From contig AP025283.1 in the NCBI GenBank assembly GCA_024347235.1, positions 2,728,001 through 2,792,000 of the forward strand: a stretch of DNA of 64,000 bases, given 5' to 3'. Below the pieces are notes generated by a model. That model was not told where the DNA came from. It did no database searches and saw nothing but the letters and a program-made list of their open reading frames with translations. This DNA is from Aliamphritea spongicola (GTDB taxonomy: Bacteria; Pseudomonadota; Gammaproteobacteria; Pseudomonadales; Balneatricaceae). Below, piece after piece: positions 42,587 to 54,103 of this stretch; within the stretch, counting starts at the first letter, position 1, and every line of letters starts with the position of its first letter. The translations under genes and the position numbers were made by a program.

Positions 42587-43766
42587 ATGGCACACACCGC
42601 AACCCTGCAACTGCTGCAAGATCTGATCAGCTTTGACACCACCAGCTGCAATTCCAATCTGGAACTGATGGCCTATGTACAAAGCTATCTGAACGAACAG
42701 GGTGTGCAAAGCCAGCTGATTTACGATGAAGCCGGCGGAAAAGCCAATCTGTATGCCACGGTTGCGGGCTCTGCTGCCAACAATGCAGAAGTAGCAGCTA
42801 AAGCGGGCGTTATGTTATCCGGCCATACCGATACGGTACCTGTCACCGGCCAGAACTGGACCTGTGACCCGTATCAGCTGAGTGAAACCGATGGCCGATA
42901 CTATGGCCGTGGCACCAGCGATATGAAAACCTTCATTGCTTCTGCCCTGGCAGCCGTACCGGCCATGCAGGCAGCTGACCTGCAAGTGCCAGTGCACCTG
43001 GCCTTCTCCTACGATGAAGAAATCGGCTGTGTGGGCGTACGCCGCATGATCGATACCCTGAAAGATCACCCGGTTAAACCGGCCATCTGCATCATTGGCG
43101 AACCTACCGAAATGCAGGTGGTTACCGCCCACAAGGGAAAACTGGCAGCTAAGGTAAGTGTCTACGGCAAAGAATGTCATTCCGGCATGGCGCCTTACGG
43201 TGTCAACGCGGTGAACTACGCCGCCCGGATGATTACCTGGCTGGAACAGCTGGCGCACGAAAAACAGACACTGGGCCCGTTCGAAGACGGCTACGACATC
43301 CTTACACCACCGTTCACACTGGCGTTGTTCACGGCGGTACCGTGGTGAACATCGTGCCGAACTACTGTGAGTTTGTATTTGAATTCCGCAATGTAGCCGC
43401 CGAAGATCCCCGCGGCCTGCTGCAACGCTTACAGGGCTATGCCGACAAGCTCAGTGAAGAAATGCGCAGCACCGATCCGGACTGCCGGATTGAAATTAAC
43501 ATCACCACGGAATATCCCGGCTTAAGCACCGCCAGTGACAGCGAAGTCATCGCTTTTGTAAAGAACCTCGCCCAGCCACTGGCAAAAAACACATCAACTT
43601 TGGCACCGAAGGCGGCCTGTTCAGCAAGGTGCTGGGCATTCCCACCGTCGTTTGCGGCCCTGGCAGCATGGACCAGGGGCACAAGCCTGATGAATTTATC
43701 CATATTGATCAAATCAACCAGTGCGATGCCTTCATGGCCCGCTTAATTACCCAGCTAAGCGGATGA
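42587..43766 (+). CDS. ArgE/DapE-like M20 deacylase
   Basis: About 393 residues of the acetylornithine deacetylase type. Metal ligands: His in MLSGHTDTVPVTG, Asp in GRGTSDMKTFIA, Glu pair in SYDEEIGCVGVR, Glu in IIGEPTEMQVV and His in MDQGHKPDEFI. GTEGGLFSKVLGIPTVVCGP precedes the last. Start ATG 42587 follows GGGAAA. Frameshifts near 43305 (C-run) and 43590 (A-run). It should release an acyl group from an N-acyl amino acid; whether arginine biosynthesis or the local catabolic unit is served is unclear. Promoter module 2 and an adjacent amino acid permease favour a catabolic use. Confidence 0.88.
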
Positions 43767-43895
43767 TCGCCAGCCAGGTTATAGCACCACGCGCACACCT
43801 TGAATCGCGAAGGAGGTCTTACCCGTTTTAACGTCCGGTCTTATACTTGAATAGGGCCAACCTGATATCAAAAATATAATAAACCAGGAGTAAAA

Positions 43896-45316
43896 ATGTC
43901 TGACAATTCTACCTACGCCTCTGGCGTCGCTGGTGCTTCTTCAGGAAGCAGCAGTAAGGGATTCAGCAGAGTACTCGGTTTAGGCTCACTGTTAGCCGTT
44001 GCCGTTGGTCTGGTGGTATCTCAGGGTGTTATGGTTCTGATGCTGCAGGGCGCCGGCATCGCTGGTCTGGGATTCATTATCCCGCTGGCTATCGGCTATA
44101 TTCTGGCCCTGACCTACGTCTATTCATTCTCTGAACTGTCACTGATGATTCCCCGTGCGGGCAGTCTCAGTAGTTACACTGAGGTGGCGATTGGCCATTT
44201 CCCGCTATTCTGGCGGTATTTTCCGGCTATGTCGTGGTGGCAATGTTTGCCCTGTCGGCTGAGCTGTTGCTGGTCGACTTCATTATCGACAAGATTTATC
44301 CGGGTGCCTTCCCGCAGTACACCGTAGGCTTTGGCTTACTGGCTATCTTCACCGCCCTGAACCTGATGGGCATTGACGTGTTCGCCAAGCTGCAGTCTGC
44401 TCTGGCATTCATCATGGTTGTGGTATTACTGGTTCTTGGCCTGACAGCCGTCTCCGGTGCTGCTAACCCGCAGCCTGCCGGCCTGGACCTGACATCAACC
44501 TGGAACCCTCTGGGTGCAGAAGTTATCACACTGGTTGCCCTGGCAATCTGGGGCTATGTAGGTGCAGAGTTTGTCTGCCCGCTGGTGGAAGAATCCAAGA
44601 GCCCTGAGCGCAATATTCCACGGGCAATGATCATCGGTGTTACCGTTATTTTCGCCACTATCGCGATTTACTGCCTGGGTGCCCTACTGTACATCCCTGC
44701 GGATGATCTGGCGGCGTCTCCGTTACCACATTACGATTACTTCAAAGCTGTATTCGGCGATGTAGGCTTAACCTTCCTGGCGGTTGCTGCTGTTACTGCA
44801 ACCTGCTCCACGGTTAACACCTCACTGGCGGCTATTCCACGTATGCTTTACGGTATGGCACAAAACGGTCAGGCATTCCCACAGTTCAAGAAACTGACCA
44901 AAACTACCAAGACGCCTTGGGTTGCGGTTGTATTCGTTGCCGCGGTTACCGGCCTGCCAATGCTGGTCATGGGTGATAACCCGGATGCCATTGGTCTGCT
45001 GCTGATCTCTGCCGCAATCGCCTGGTTGCTGGCGTACATCATTACGCACATTAACGTTATCGCCCTGCGTAAGCGTTACCCGGATATGGCTCGTCCCTAC
45101 AAGACACCTTTCTATCCGTTACCACAGATCATCGGTATCGCCGGTATGATCTACGCAGTGATCTACGCATCACCGGCACCGGAACTGAGCAATCAGATCT
45201 TCGGCGCAGCAGGAGTAGTACTGGGTATCGTGTCTGTGATCGGTGTGTTCTGGGTCAAAGTGGTGATGAAGAAGAACCTCTTCGAACCGGAGCCAATTGA
45301 AAGCACTGGACGCTGA
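43896..45316 (+). CDS. APC-family amino acid permease
   Basis: About 474 residues with twelve hydrophobic segments. APC signature start: LGLGSLLAVAVGLVVSQGVM, then FIIPLAIGYILALTYVYSF, ELSLMIPRAGSLSSYTEVAI. Further TM text: FALSAELLLVDFIIDKIYP, ALAIWGYVGAEFVCPLVEE, GVTVIFATIAIYCLGALLYI. One frameshift near 44205. It follows the ArgE-like gene by 130 bases and is ended by a strong terminator. It imports an amino acid or amine, probably the substrate of the flanking enzymes; the substrate is not shown by sequence. Confidence 0.9.
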
Positions 45317-45340
45317 ATAACAGCTTCCGGCAGATAATCA

Positions 45341-45367
45341 AAAGGCAGTGAATTCACTGCCTTTTTT
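45341..45367 (+). terminator. Terminator after the APC permease
   Basis: AAAGGCAGTGAATTCACTGC with CTTT completes a 24-base palindrome and is followed by TTT. It closes the ArgE-permease unit. Confidence 0.88.
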
Positions 45368-45417
45368 ATCTGTAAAGACGCAATACGTTCTTAAACACGC
45401 CCGTAATGCAGATAAAA

Positions 45418-46015
45418 TCAATCCGCTGTCGCTAACCGCCTGTACATTTCACGTAACTCAGAGGCCCCAGGTATTCTCGCCGGCCGGTCAAGCTGTTCAA
45501 AAGCCAGCTTCATCTGCATAGCACACTGGGCCGGAGGCATTCTCCCCACGCCAGTTCCCAGCCCCGGACAAATCAGTGTCCGGATAGCATCTTCCGGCCG
45601 AAGTGTATTATGTCTGTGCACAGCAATTAACACTGCCCTGAACGCCAGATAAGCATTCAGTGTATGTCGAATATTCTCTGGAACACGCATCGTTGGGGCC
45701 ACTATTAAATAAGGCCATACACCATGATCGGTTTTCACTACCGCAGCATTGCCAACCGGAAGCTCACCATAATATTCCCTGACAATGCAGTCCTGAACAC
45801 GGGCTTCAATGTTATTGCCCAATTCATGACGAATCGCCAGATCAAGCCCACCATCCATAATGCCAAAACTGTTCGCTGGACTTACCAAAGCATCGGCAGG
45901 ATGCTTAAAAAATCCCCTGCTCAGCGCTCACCCGTTCCGTATCTTCGAATACAGACTGCCAGGCGGTTATAAGGCCAGCATCGGCATCCCGCAGGTATAT
46001 GTGTTCAATGTCCAT
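45418..46015 (-). CDS. Macro-domain protein (ADP-ribose-binding type)
   Basis: About 200 residues after restoring two single bases near 45917 (G-run) and 45900 (C-run). The macro-domain core reads ADALVSPANSFGIMDGGLDL, then a cis-loop, YLIVAPTMRVPENI, and the C-terminal GLGTGVGRMPPAQCAMQM. Macro domains bind or hydrolyse ADP-ribose derivatives. It is parallel to the LysR gene that starts at 46962, separated by only 14 bases, so the LysR product may control it. Function in the cell is unknown. Confidence 0.8.
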
Positions 46016-46029
46016 AAGTCATAATCTCT

Positions 46030-46962
46030 TTAGCAATCAGACAACCCCTCTGCCTGATATTGTAATGCTTCCATCAGATACTCACTGAACGCCTGCACCT
46101 GACGGGGCAGATAACGCCGCTGCGGGTAGACAATCTGCAACCCTACCGTTGCATCATCCTGCTCACTCAGACCGGCAGTGTAATCTTCCAGCACGGGAAT
46201 AAGCCGGCCGGCTTTAAGATCGCTACAAACATCCCAGTAAGACTTCAGCGCAATCCCCATGCCTTGCAGTGCCCACTGCCTGACCAGCGCACCGTCATTT
46301 CCGGTCAGGCGGGGTGTGATACGCAACCGGGTTTCAGTACCGTCAATCATGAAGTACCAGCTGTCACGGGGCTCACCTGACCGGCTCATGACAATACAGT
46401 CATGCTCAGCCAACTCGGACGGATGCTGAGGCTCACCTCTTTGTTTCAGGTAGTCCGGCGATGCACATAACAGGCGGCGGTTTGAGACTAACCGCCGGGC
46501 AACCAGACTGCTATCCGGCAGATTACCGATACGGATGCCCAGATCAAATCCAGACTGTGCCAGGCTTACCACCCCGTCATCAAGATGCAGCGACCCGTTC
46601 ACCTGAGGATTCAGCCGGGTAAATTCCGCCAGTGCCACCGCCACAAACTGACGTCCAAAATCAGACGGTGCGGTGATTGCCAGCCGGCCACTCAGCTCAG
46701 CAGCCTGATCAGCCAGTAACGCCTCAGCGCAGTGAAGCTCCTCGACGATACGCAGGCAGGATTCATAGAACCGTTCACCTGCCGGTGTCAGTGAAATATT
46801 TCGGGTTGTACGGTTTAACAACCGTGCTTTATAACGGGCTTCAAGGCTGTTAATCCTGGCGGTCATTGCCGCCGGTGATAATCCAACCTGCCGGCCAGCC
46901 GCCGCCAGCCCTCCGGCTTGAACCACTTCAACAAACAACTCCAGATCATCCAGTTTTGCCAT
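46030..46962 (-). CDS. LysR-family transcriptional regulator
   Basis: Intact 310 residues. Helix-turn-helix: LDDLELFVEVVQAGGLAAAG, RQVGLSPAAMTARINSLEAR; effector domain with DLGIRIGNLPDSSLVARRLV and ALQGMGIALKSYWDV. This resembles the AaeR/DmlR/PrhI-like LysR group that often lies next to an oxidoreductase. It is divergent from the VOC and Old Yellow Enzyme genes at 47089 and 47583, its likely targets. The 126-base gap holds AT-rich promoter sequence. Confidence 0.92.
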   Translation of the reverse strand: MAKLDDLELFVEVVQAGGLAAAGRQVGLSPAAMTARINSLEARYKARLLNRTTRNISLTPAGERFYESCLRIVEELHCAEALLADQAAELSGRLAITAPSDFGRQFVAVALAEFTRLNPQVNGSLHLDDGVVSLAQSGFDLGIRIGNLPDSSLVARRLVSNRRLLCASPDYLKQRGEPQHPSELAEHDCIVMSRSGEPRDSWYFMIDGTETRLRITPRLTGNDGALVRQWALQGMGIALKSYWDVCSDLKAGRLIPVLEDYTAGLSEQDDATVGLQIVYPQRRYLPRQVQAFSEYLMEALQYQAEGLSDC

Positions 46963-47088
46963 CGCAAATCGCCCGAGACTCTTTTATTCATATTTTATAA
47001 ATAATATTTTCACATCTAAGCCAATTATCAAACATAACCTTAAGACTTAGCCTGAGAACACTGAATAAATCACCGACAGGCAACACTG

Positions 47089-47522
47089 ATGAAACTCAAT
47101 CACGCCTTACTGATGTGCGAAAACATCACCGCGATGGAAGACTTCTTCATCCGGATTATTGGTTTTGAAAACGGCCCCCGTCCGCCTTTCCCGTTCGCCG
47201 GGAGCTGGCTTTACAGCGATGGCCAGCCGTTAATCCATCTGGTGGGCAAGACCCCTTCTCTTCACAAGAGCCGTCACAAGAGCAATCACAACAGGCTTAT
47301 CTGCGAACAGTAGAGAAAGACACTGAAGCCAAAGCTAACGGCATCATTGATCACCTGGCCTTCCAGGGAGGCTGCTACCGCACGCTTATCAGACGGCTGG
47401 ACGAGCAGCAGGCCACCTACTTCGAACGGACGATCCCGCTCAGTAATGAGCATCAGGTATTTGTCATCGGCCCTGAACAGATCAAATTAGAAATTCTTTT
47501 AATCAGGACCGCAGTTCTCTGA
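47089..47522 (+). CDS. VOC-family (glyoxalase/bleomycin resistance) protein
   Basis: About 144 residues. The VOC N-terminal repeat reads MKLNHALLMCENITAMEDFF and IIGFENGPRPPFPFAGSWLY; the second repeat ends HQVFVIGPEQIKLEIL, with Glu and His ligand candidates. A frameshift lies near 47260 in a repetitive stretch (TCACAAGAGC-like units) and another may lie at the end. VOC proteins are metal-dependent dioxygenases, isomerases or resistance proteins; the substrate is unknown. It precedes the OYE gene by 60 bases and faces the LysR gene. Confidence 0.78.
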
Positions 47523-47582
47523 ACTGAAGCGGTCACATTCACTTCGTTCTCACCCCATTCTTTCTCAAATAAGGAAAACACC

Positions 47583-48665
<1,083 letters not shown>

Positions 48666-48706
48666 ACCTCTGGCTGCAACAGAAACAGTGACTCTCGCAG
48701 ACTATA

Positions 48707-48735
48707 TTTTCAGGATGTGCTGCACATCCTGAAAA
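48707..48735 (+). terminator. Terminator after the OYE gene
   Basis: TTTTCAGGATGTGC and GCACATCCTGAAAA pair (14 bp, tight loop); a T-rich flank follows. The stop codon is 42 bases upstream. Confidence 0.8.
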
Positions 48736-48741
48736 CTCTTT

Positions 48742-48793
48742 ATAAAAGCTCTTCACAAAAACACTTCACAAAAGCTCGGCACAAAAGTTCAGC
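48742..48793 (+). repeat. Four imperfect 13-bp tandem repeats
   Basis: Units ATAAAAGCTCTTC, ACAAAAACACTTC, ACAAAAGCTCGGC and ACAAAAGTTCAGC follow each other without gaps after the OYE terminator. The purpose is unknown. The rest of the gap to 48943 holds no gene. Confidence 0.6.
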
Positions 48794-48943
48794 CAGGATT
48801 CAGTTTTTAGATGAAATTACCTATGGATTTCCGTAGTATCTGTTTAATTAGAAGGGATTTCTGAAAAACAGGGATGAGGGACCAGTTTCGTTTTTGTCAT
48901 AAGGCTGCATGAATGTTCAGACGAACCTTCAGATATTTTTACC

Positions 48944-49771
48944 ATGCGGTAAGCAATCGTTAATTTTCAGGCACTGTATCCGCCTGTCAGCCGCACTGCT
49001 GACCGGCATAATGGCTACGCTGAGCTATGCGGCAGATCCTGTGCAACTGGACCTGATCACTGAAGAATTCCCTCCCTGCAAATAGAAACGGACAACCAGC
49101 CCAAAGGGTATGTGATTGATTTCATCAAAGCCCTGGTTGAAGAAGCAGCAAAACAACAGCCAATGGTTATCCGCAGCACCCACTTTGCTCCCTGGCGGCG
49201 TGCTATCAAAATGTCTCAGGATGGCCCCAACAAACTGTTTTTCTCTATCTCCCGTAATCAGCAGCGGGAAAGCCAGTATCACTGGATTGGCCCGGTCTCC
49301 CCTTACGAAGTGATCATCTACAGACATAAAGATGGCCCCGATCACATGCCCGAATCACTGGAAGAACTGAAAAATACCGGGTAGCGGTACAGGGGGCGGC
49401 AGCCTCGACACCTACTTTACTGAGCAGGGTTTTACGCCGGTAAGAGTCAATTACACCCGCCAGACCATTAAAATGCTCCGTGCTCTGCACATTGACTACG
49501 CCCCACAGGTAAACAGCTTCCCTACAGAATTGATGAGTTCGGCCTTAACGCGGATGACTTTATTCCGGTGTTGCGGGTAGACGATTTGTCAAAACAGCTC
49601 TGGCTGGCCGCCAGCCCGGAAACCTCACCAAAGGTTGTCCAGGCATTACAGACAGCCTACATAAAACTTTCAGAAATAAATCTGCTGGATGATCTGATCA
49701 GCCTTTACGGATTCAACAGCCCGGTGATGCTCGATTACCGTTTACGCAAACGGCTGATCAACAAGATATAA
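48944..49771 (+). CDS. Periplasmic solute-binding protein (family 3 type)
   Basis: About 275 residues in several shifted pieces. A hydrophobic leader (LSAALLTGIMATLSYA) precedes the mature start ADPVQLDLITEEFPPLQIET, typical of family 3 binding proteins; IRSTHFAPWRRAIKMSQ, YHWIGPVSPYEVIIYRH and VNYTRQTIKMLRALHIDYAP follow. Frameshifts near 48948, 49078, 49376, 49525. The start is uncertain: ATG 48944 is the best candidate only if one base is removed directly after it. Its end is 2 bases before the convergent btuC-like stop. No transporter genes lie beside it. Confidence 0.72.
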
Positions 49772-49773
49772 AG

Positions 49774-50798
49774 TTAACGCCGCGCCAGCAAATAACAGAA
49801 GTAACTGCCGCCTACCGCGCCGGTAATTATTCCGATTGGCAGTTCCTGCGGCGCCAGCAACATCCGGGCAACAATATCCATCCCCAGCATGAAAGCCGCA
49901 CCAGCCAGTGCGCATACAGGCAACAGGATGCGGTTATCCCCGCCGATGAATGTCCGCATGATGTGCGGCACCACCAGCCCGACAAATCCGATAGTACCGG
50001 TCAGAGAAACGATCAGACTGGTCACCAGGGTTGCCAGTAACAATACGGTTATCCGCACGCGGTTAACGGATATACCCAGCGCAGCTGCACTCTCCTGCCC
50101 CATCATCAGGGCATTCAGGTTACGGGCCTGCCAGATCAGTAACATCACGCCCAGTACTATGATCAGCGTCGGAATAGGCAGCAGATCCCAGCGGGCCCGG
50201 CCAAGCCCCAGCATCCAGAAAACCACTGACTGTGCCGCCCGCTGGTCACCCAGAAAAATCAGACCGTTGGTGCCGGCCATCAGCAAGAATGAGATGGCCA
50301 CACCCGCCAGCACCAGCCGGTCCGGCCGCTGGTTCTCCGGCCGTTTCATCAGTATCAGCAACAACAGGAAAGACAATAAACCGCCGGCAAAACTGAACAC
50401 CGGCATGGTATACGCCCCGATCACCAACCCCACATGGGAGATAACCAGCACCGCCCCCAGTGAAGCACCGGATGATACCCCCAGCAGGAACGGGTCGGTT
50501 AACGGATTACGGGTTGCCGCCTGCAAGGCTGCACCGGCCACCGCCAGGCCAGCACCGGCCAGCATGGCCAGAATCACCCGGGAGCCCGCAGCTCATTAAT
50601 GATAACGGCCTGGGAATTACGCCAGTCCGGCTCGATAAAACGCCCCAGCCCGTCGGGGCTGAAACCGTGAAGCAGGATACCAAGTGCCTGGTCAGGCTGA
50701 ATCTGGCTGACACCAATCATGACGCCAGCCAGTGAAAGTGCCAGGATGATCAGCAGCAGGACACCGCCGATCAACCCCGGCCTGAAGGGTTTGCTCAA
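49774..50798 (-). CDS. btuC: FecCD-type ABC importer permease, B12 type
   Basis: About 341 residues with nine to ten TM segments. FecCD signature: AGAGLAVAGAALQAATRNPL followed by TDPFLLGVSSGASLGAVLV; ATPase contact and C-terminal GFVGLVVPHIMRTFIGGDNR. Start appears to be TTG 50798 (MSKPFRPGLI), as no ATG is nearby. One frameshift near 50580. It is the last gene of btuD-btuF-btuC, behind a cobalamin riboswitch, which supports cobalamin or cobinamide as substrate over a siderophore. Confidence 0.85.
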
Positions 50799-50801
50799 AA
50801 C

Positions 50802-51757
50802 TTACCGTCCGCTCAGGTACATCTTCTCAGCCAGTTTTTCCACCGCCTGAATGTTCAGCGGGCCCGGTGTAATTTCACCGTACTCCAGTGGCAGGAAGCG
50901 GTCGTTCTTCACCGCATCCAAAGTGGACAGCACCGGATGGTTCTTAATGAATTCCCAGGAGCCTTTCCAGCCACCCTTCTGATAATCCACCAAAATGAAG
51001 AAATCAGGTTCGGCATCCATCACCGCTTCAATGCCTACCTTGCCCCAGCTGGTATCGATGTTATCCATCACGTTTTCACCACCGGCAGCACGGATCAGCG
51101 CAGTTGGCATACCGAAACGGCCAGAAGTAAAGATCTTGTCTTCACCGGAGTCATACAGGAATACCTTCACCGGCTTCTTGCCTTCGGTCTTATCAGCGAC
51201 GGCTGCCAGACGGGATTTCCAGCCATCAACCAGTGCGTCGGCTTTTTCCTTCACGCCGAATACCGCACCCAGACGTACAACGTCATCGTATAGCAGATCC
51301 ATAGACGCATCCGGACCGGATTTGGTCAGGTGAACACAGGATTCAGTCAGTTCCAGAACCGGTACACCCAGATCACCCAGGCTTTGTGGCGTCAGCTCAC
51401 CGTCGGTACGCATACCGTAGTTCCAGCCGGCAAAGAACAGATCCGGATCAGCACTGATGACGTTCTCAGTGGTCGGGTTCTTCGGCGCCAGTTCAGGAAT
51501 ATCACCACGGTCTTTATCAAACTCAGGGCTGGTTTTGTACCAACCGGTAATACCGGTCAGGCCGGCTACATTCTTTGAATACCCAGCGCAAATGCCATCT
51601 GGCTCATATTCTGATCATGAATGACCGCCCGCTTAGGAGCTTCATTAAAGGTAACGGTTCGGCCACAGCTGTCTACAGTAACCGGGAATTCAGATGCCTG
51701 GCTAAGCGGCGCCAGACTGGCGAACAGCATCGCTGAGCTGAAGATGAGAGTGCGCAT
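50802..51757 (-). CDS. btuF: ABC importer solute-binding protein, B12 type
   Basis: About 318 residues. Signal peptide MRTLIFSSAMLFASLAPLSQ with cleavage before SEFPVTV; then VDSCGRTVTFNEAPKRAVIH, the usual FecB-fold start; AEPDFFILVDYQKGG-like DAEPDFFILVDYQKGGW and PGPLNIQAVEKLAEKM at the end. Start 51757 is chosen because AAAAGGA lies 8 bases ahead. One frameshift near 51577. It is longer than E. coli BtuF and of the ferrichrome-type group, so the B12 assignment rests on the riboswitch. Confidence 0.83.
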
Positions 51758-52567
51758 GTGCTTGATCCTTTTGCTTTTGTACAGGAAAAAGGGGAGCGAG
51801 GTGGCATAAAACGACCACTGCTCCCAAGGGTTAGAGTAGGTATTGGCACGCACGGCAAAAACGTTTTCGAATAACTCAGGGGTCAGCACAGATTCAGCAG
51901 GCCCCTCAGCCACCAGACGTCCCTGCTTCATGACCAGAACGCGGTCGCAATAGCGGGCCGCCAATGGAAAATCATGCAGGGACACCAGGCTGCTGACCGG
52001 CAGTTTACGCAGTAACTGCATCAGGCTGAGCTGATGTTCAATGTCCAGATGGTTACAGGGTTCATCCAGCACCAGCAGTTCCGGTTGCTGTACCAGTGCC
52101 CGGCAGATCATGACGCGTTTGCGTTCACCGCCTGAAAGCTCACTGATGTCCCGGTCCAGATAGCGCCGCAGATGAAACTGCCTGACGGCCTCATCAATCA
52201 CCTTTTCGGCATCCGGGTCTTTACCCGTAAACCAGTGCTGATGAGGCGTACGGCCGGTCGCAATCACCGAACGGACACTGAGCTGAAAGTCAGCTGGCAT
52301 TTCCTGTGTTACAGCAGCCACCTGCAAAGCCCGTTGCCGATCAGTCAGAGTGCTGATATCCCGGCCATTGATGTGAACTGATCCGCTGAACTGGCGCAAA
52401 GCACCAAACAGGCAGCGCAGCAGTGTGGTTTTGCCGGCGCCGTTCGGCCCCAGTACACCCACTACTTCGCCCGGGCGCATACTGAAGCTGACGTCATCCA
52501 GCAGTAATTGCTGGTTATCGCCAGATACAGTCAGCCCTGAAACCTGCAGCAAATCAGCCACAGCCAT
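51758..52567 (-). CDS. btuD: ABC importer ATPase, B12 type
   Basis: About 270 residues. Walker A GPNGAGKTTLLRCLF, signature ELSGGERKRVMICRAL, Walker B ELLVLDEPCNHLD, His switch in LVSLHDFPLAAR. Start ATG 52567 (MAVADLLQVSG). The reading frame runs in phase into the btuF start without a stop, which is odd; a lost base near the 3' end has probably removed the real stop, since btuF has its own ribosome-binding site. First gene after the cobalamin riboswitch. Confidence 0.87.
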
Positions 52568-52710
52568 CGGTTACCGGAAGCCCCGGCAGAACAGAGAGTG
52601 TTTTCGAATTGTCTTTGCCATGTGTCGCCTATGTTCACACACGGACAAGCACGCCCAGGAAAAAAGCTACAGAAAGCTTTTATGCCCAGAACCGCCCACC
52701 GCGATAATAT

Positions 52711-52905
52711 AAGGGTGATACGCAGGCTGGTTTCCGGGCTTAACAGTTGGCAGATGCCGGTAATCAGCCCTTCCCAAGCGTATTGCTCAGTGGTTTGCTG
52801 ATCACCAAACTGTAGTTACCGTTGCGGGGCAGCGCCGGACTTACACCGGCTTCCAATTATCAGCCGGACATAAAAATGGCCGGCTGCACCTGTCGCATAC
52901 AGAAT
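52711..52905 (-). ncRNA. Cobalamin riboswitch
   Basis: On the minus strand the element reads GGAAGCCGGTGTAAGTCCGG and then CGCTGCCCCGCAACGGT, the conserved core, and ends with the B12-box AGCCCGGAAACCAGCC near 52722-52743. It lies 140 to 340 bases before btuD. High adenosylcobalamin should shut down the importer. The gap from 52568 to 53118 otherwise holds only leader sequence. Confidence 0.93.
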
Positions 52906-53118
52906 TAGTTGGCAGCATAGTATTTTGGAAAATTCTGAAACACAACCCTTACCCCGAGAATTTTTTCAGTACCGAATTACCTGTGTCGTTTTTGACCTTT
53001 ACCCCCAGGCCATACCAGCCCTGAGTTTCACGACAACTCTCATGCTTTAGGCGCACAGCCACAGATAACAATAAGTTTCATTTGTCTTTGTATAGCCAAC
53101 TCTCTATGATCGCCCAAT

Positions 53119-53201
53119 ACAGTCGGGAACCAGAATTCTGGTTGAGATGGCATATGCTGAACCCGTTGAACCTGATCCAGTTATTGGCGTAGGAAATCTG
53201 T
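53119..53201 (+). ncRNA. TPP (THI element) riboswitch
   Basis: The conserved parts are CTGGTTGAGATGGCATATGC, GAACCCGTTGAACCTGATCC and GGCGTAGGAAAT, closed by ACAG/CTGT. It lies 72 bases before thiD. Thiamine pyrophosphate should repress the operon. It faces away from the cobalamin riboswitch less than 220 bases away. Confidence 0.93.
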
Positions 53202-53273
53202 GAACATTACTTCCAGCATTGCTTTTCCTGCCCGGGTCAGACCGTTATCTATCTTCAGACGCAGGAAAGCACC

Positions 53274-54095
53274 ATGTCACAGCCCAACACTCCTATCGTT
53301 CTCAGCGTAGCCGGATCCGACAGCGGTGGCGGTGCTGGCATACAGGCGGACATCAAAGCCATTTCTGCCACCGGCAGCTACGCCTGCACAGTCATCACTG
53401 CCCTGACCGCCCAGAATACCCGCGGCGTCACTGGCGTTATGCCGGTTACCGGCGAGTTCATTGAGCAACAGTTCGAAGCAGTTTTCAGCGATATCGCCGT
53501 CGATGCCGTCAAGATCGGCATGCTGGGCGACGCGGACACCATCCGTACAGTGGCGGCAGCCATCCGCAAATATCAGCCAAAACACGTGGTGCTTGACCCG
53601 GTGATGGTTGCCACCAGTGGCGATGTGCTGCTGGCAGCGGATGCTACCGATACCCTGATCCGCGAACTGATCCCACTGGCGGACGTAATTACCCCTAACC
53701 TGCCAGAAGCGCAGGCATTACTGGCAGCACGCCCGGAACTGAATACCGCTGGCGCGGAAGATACCGCCGCACACTGCGAACAGTTGCTTGGCTATGGCTG
53801 CAAGTCGGTACTGATCAAAGGCGGCCATCAGGCAGCCGATACCAGCACTGATTTCTGGCTAGGATCTGAAGGCCTGCGCACATACAGCAGCCAGCGTATC
53901 GACACCAAAAACACCCACGGCACTGGTTGTACGCTGTCCGCCAGCATTGCGTCTTTCCTGGCACAGGGCTACCCGATGGCAGATGCCATTCAGCAGGCAA
54001 AAGACTATATACAGGCGGCCATCGAACACGCTGATGAGTTGCACATTGGTGAAGGTTCCGGCCCGGTTCACCACTTTTACCGTCAGGCCCGGTAA
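53274..54095 (+). CDS. thiD: Hydroxymethylpyrimidine / phosphomethylpyrimidine kinase
   Basis: Intact 273 residues. ThiD phosphorylates HMP and HMP-P on the way to thiamine. Signatures: IVLSVAGSDSGGGAGIQADI, QPKHVVLDPVMVATSGDVLL, ITPNLPEAQALLA, VLIKGGHQ, NTHGTGCTLSASIASFLA (the GTGC catalytic loop). ATG 53274 follows AGGAAAG. It is the first gene behind the TPP riboswitch, 8 bases before the ABC ATPase gene. Confidence 0.97.
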   Translation: MSQPNTPIVLSVAGSDSGGGAGIQADIKAISATGSYACTVITALTAQNTRGVTGVMPVTGEFIEQQFEAVFSDIAVDAVKIGMLGDADTIRTVAAAIRKYQPKHVVLDPVMVATSGDVLLAADATDTLIRELIPLADVITPNLPEAQALLAARPELNTAGAEDTAAHCEQLLGYGCKSVLIKGGHQAADTSTDFWLGSEGLRTYSSQRIDTKNTHGTGCTLSASIASFLAQGYPMADAIQQAKDYIQAAIEHADELHIGEGSGPVHHFYRQAR

Positions 54096-54103
54096 TCCAG
54101 ACC

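Noticed and set aside
51566..52567. True ATPase-binding protein fusion
   Set aside because: The binding protein has its own ribosome-binding site and signal peptide; loss of the stop by an indel is simpler.
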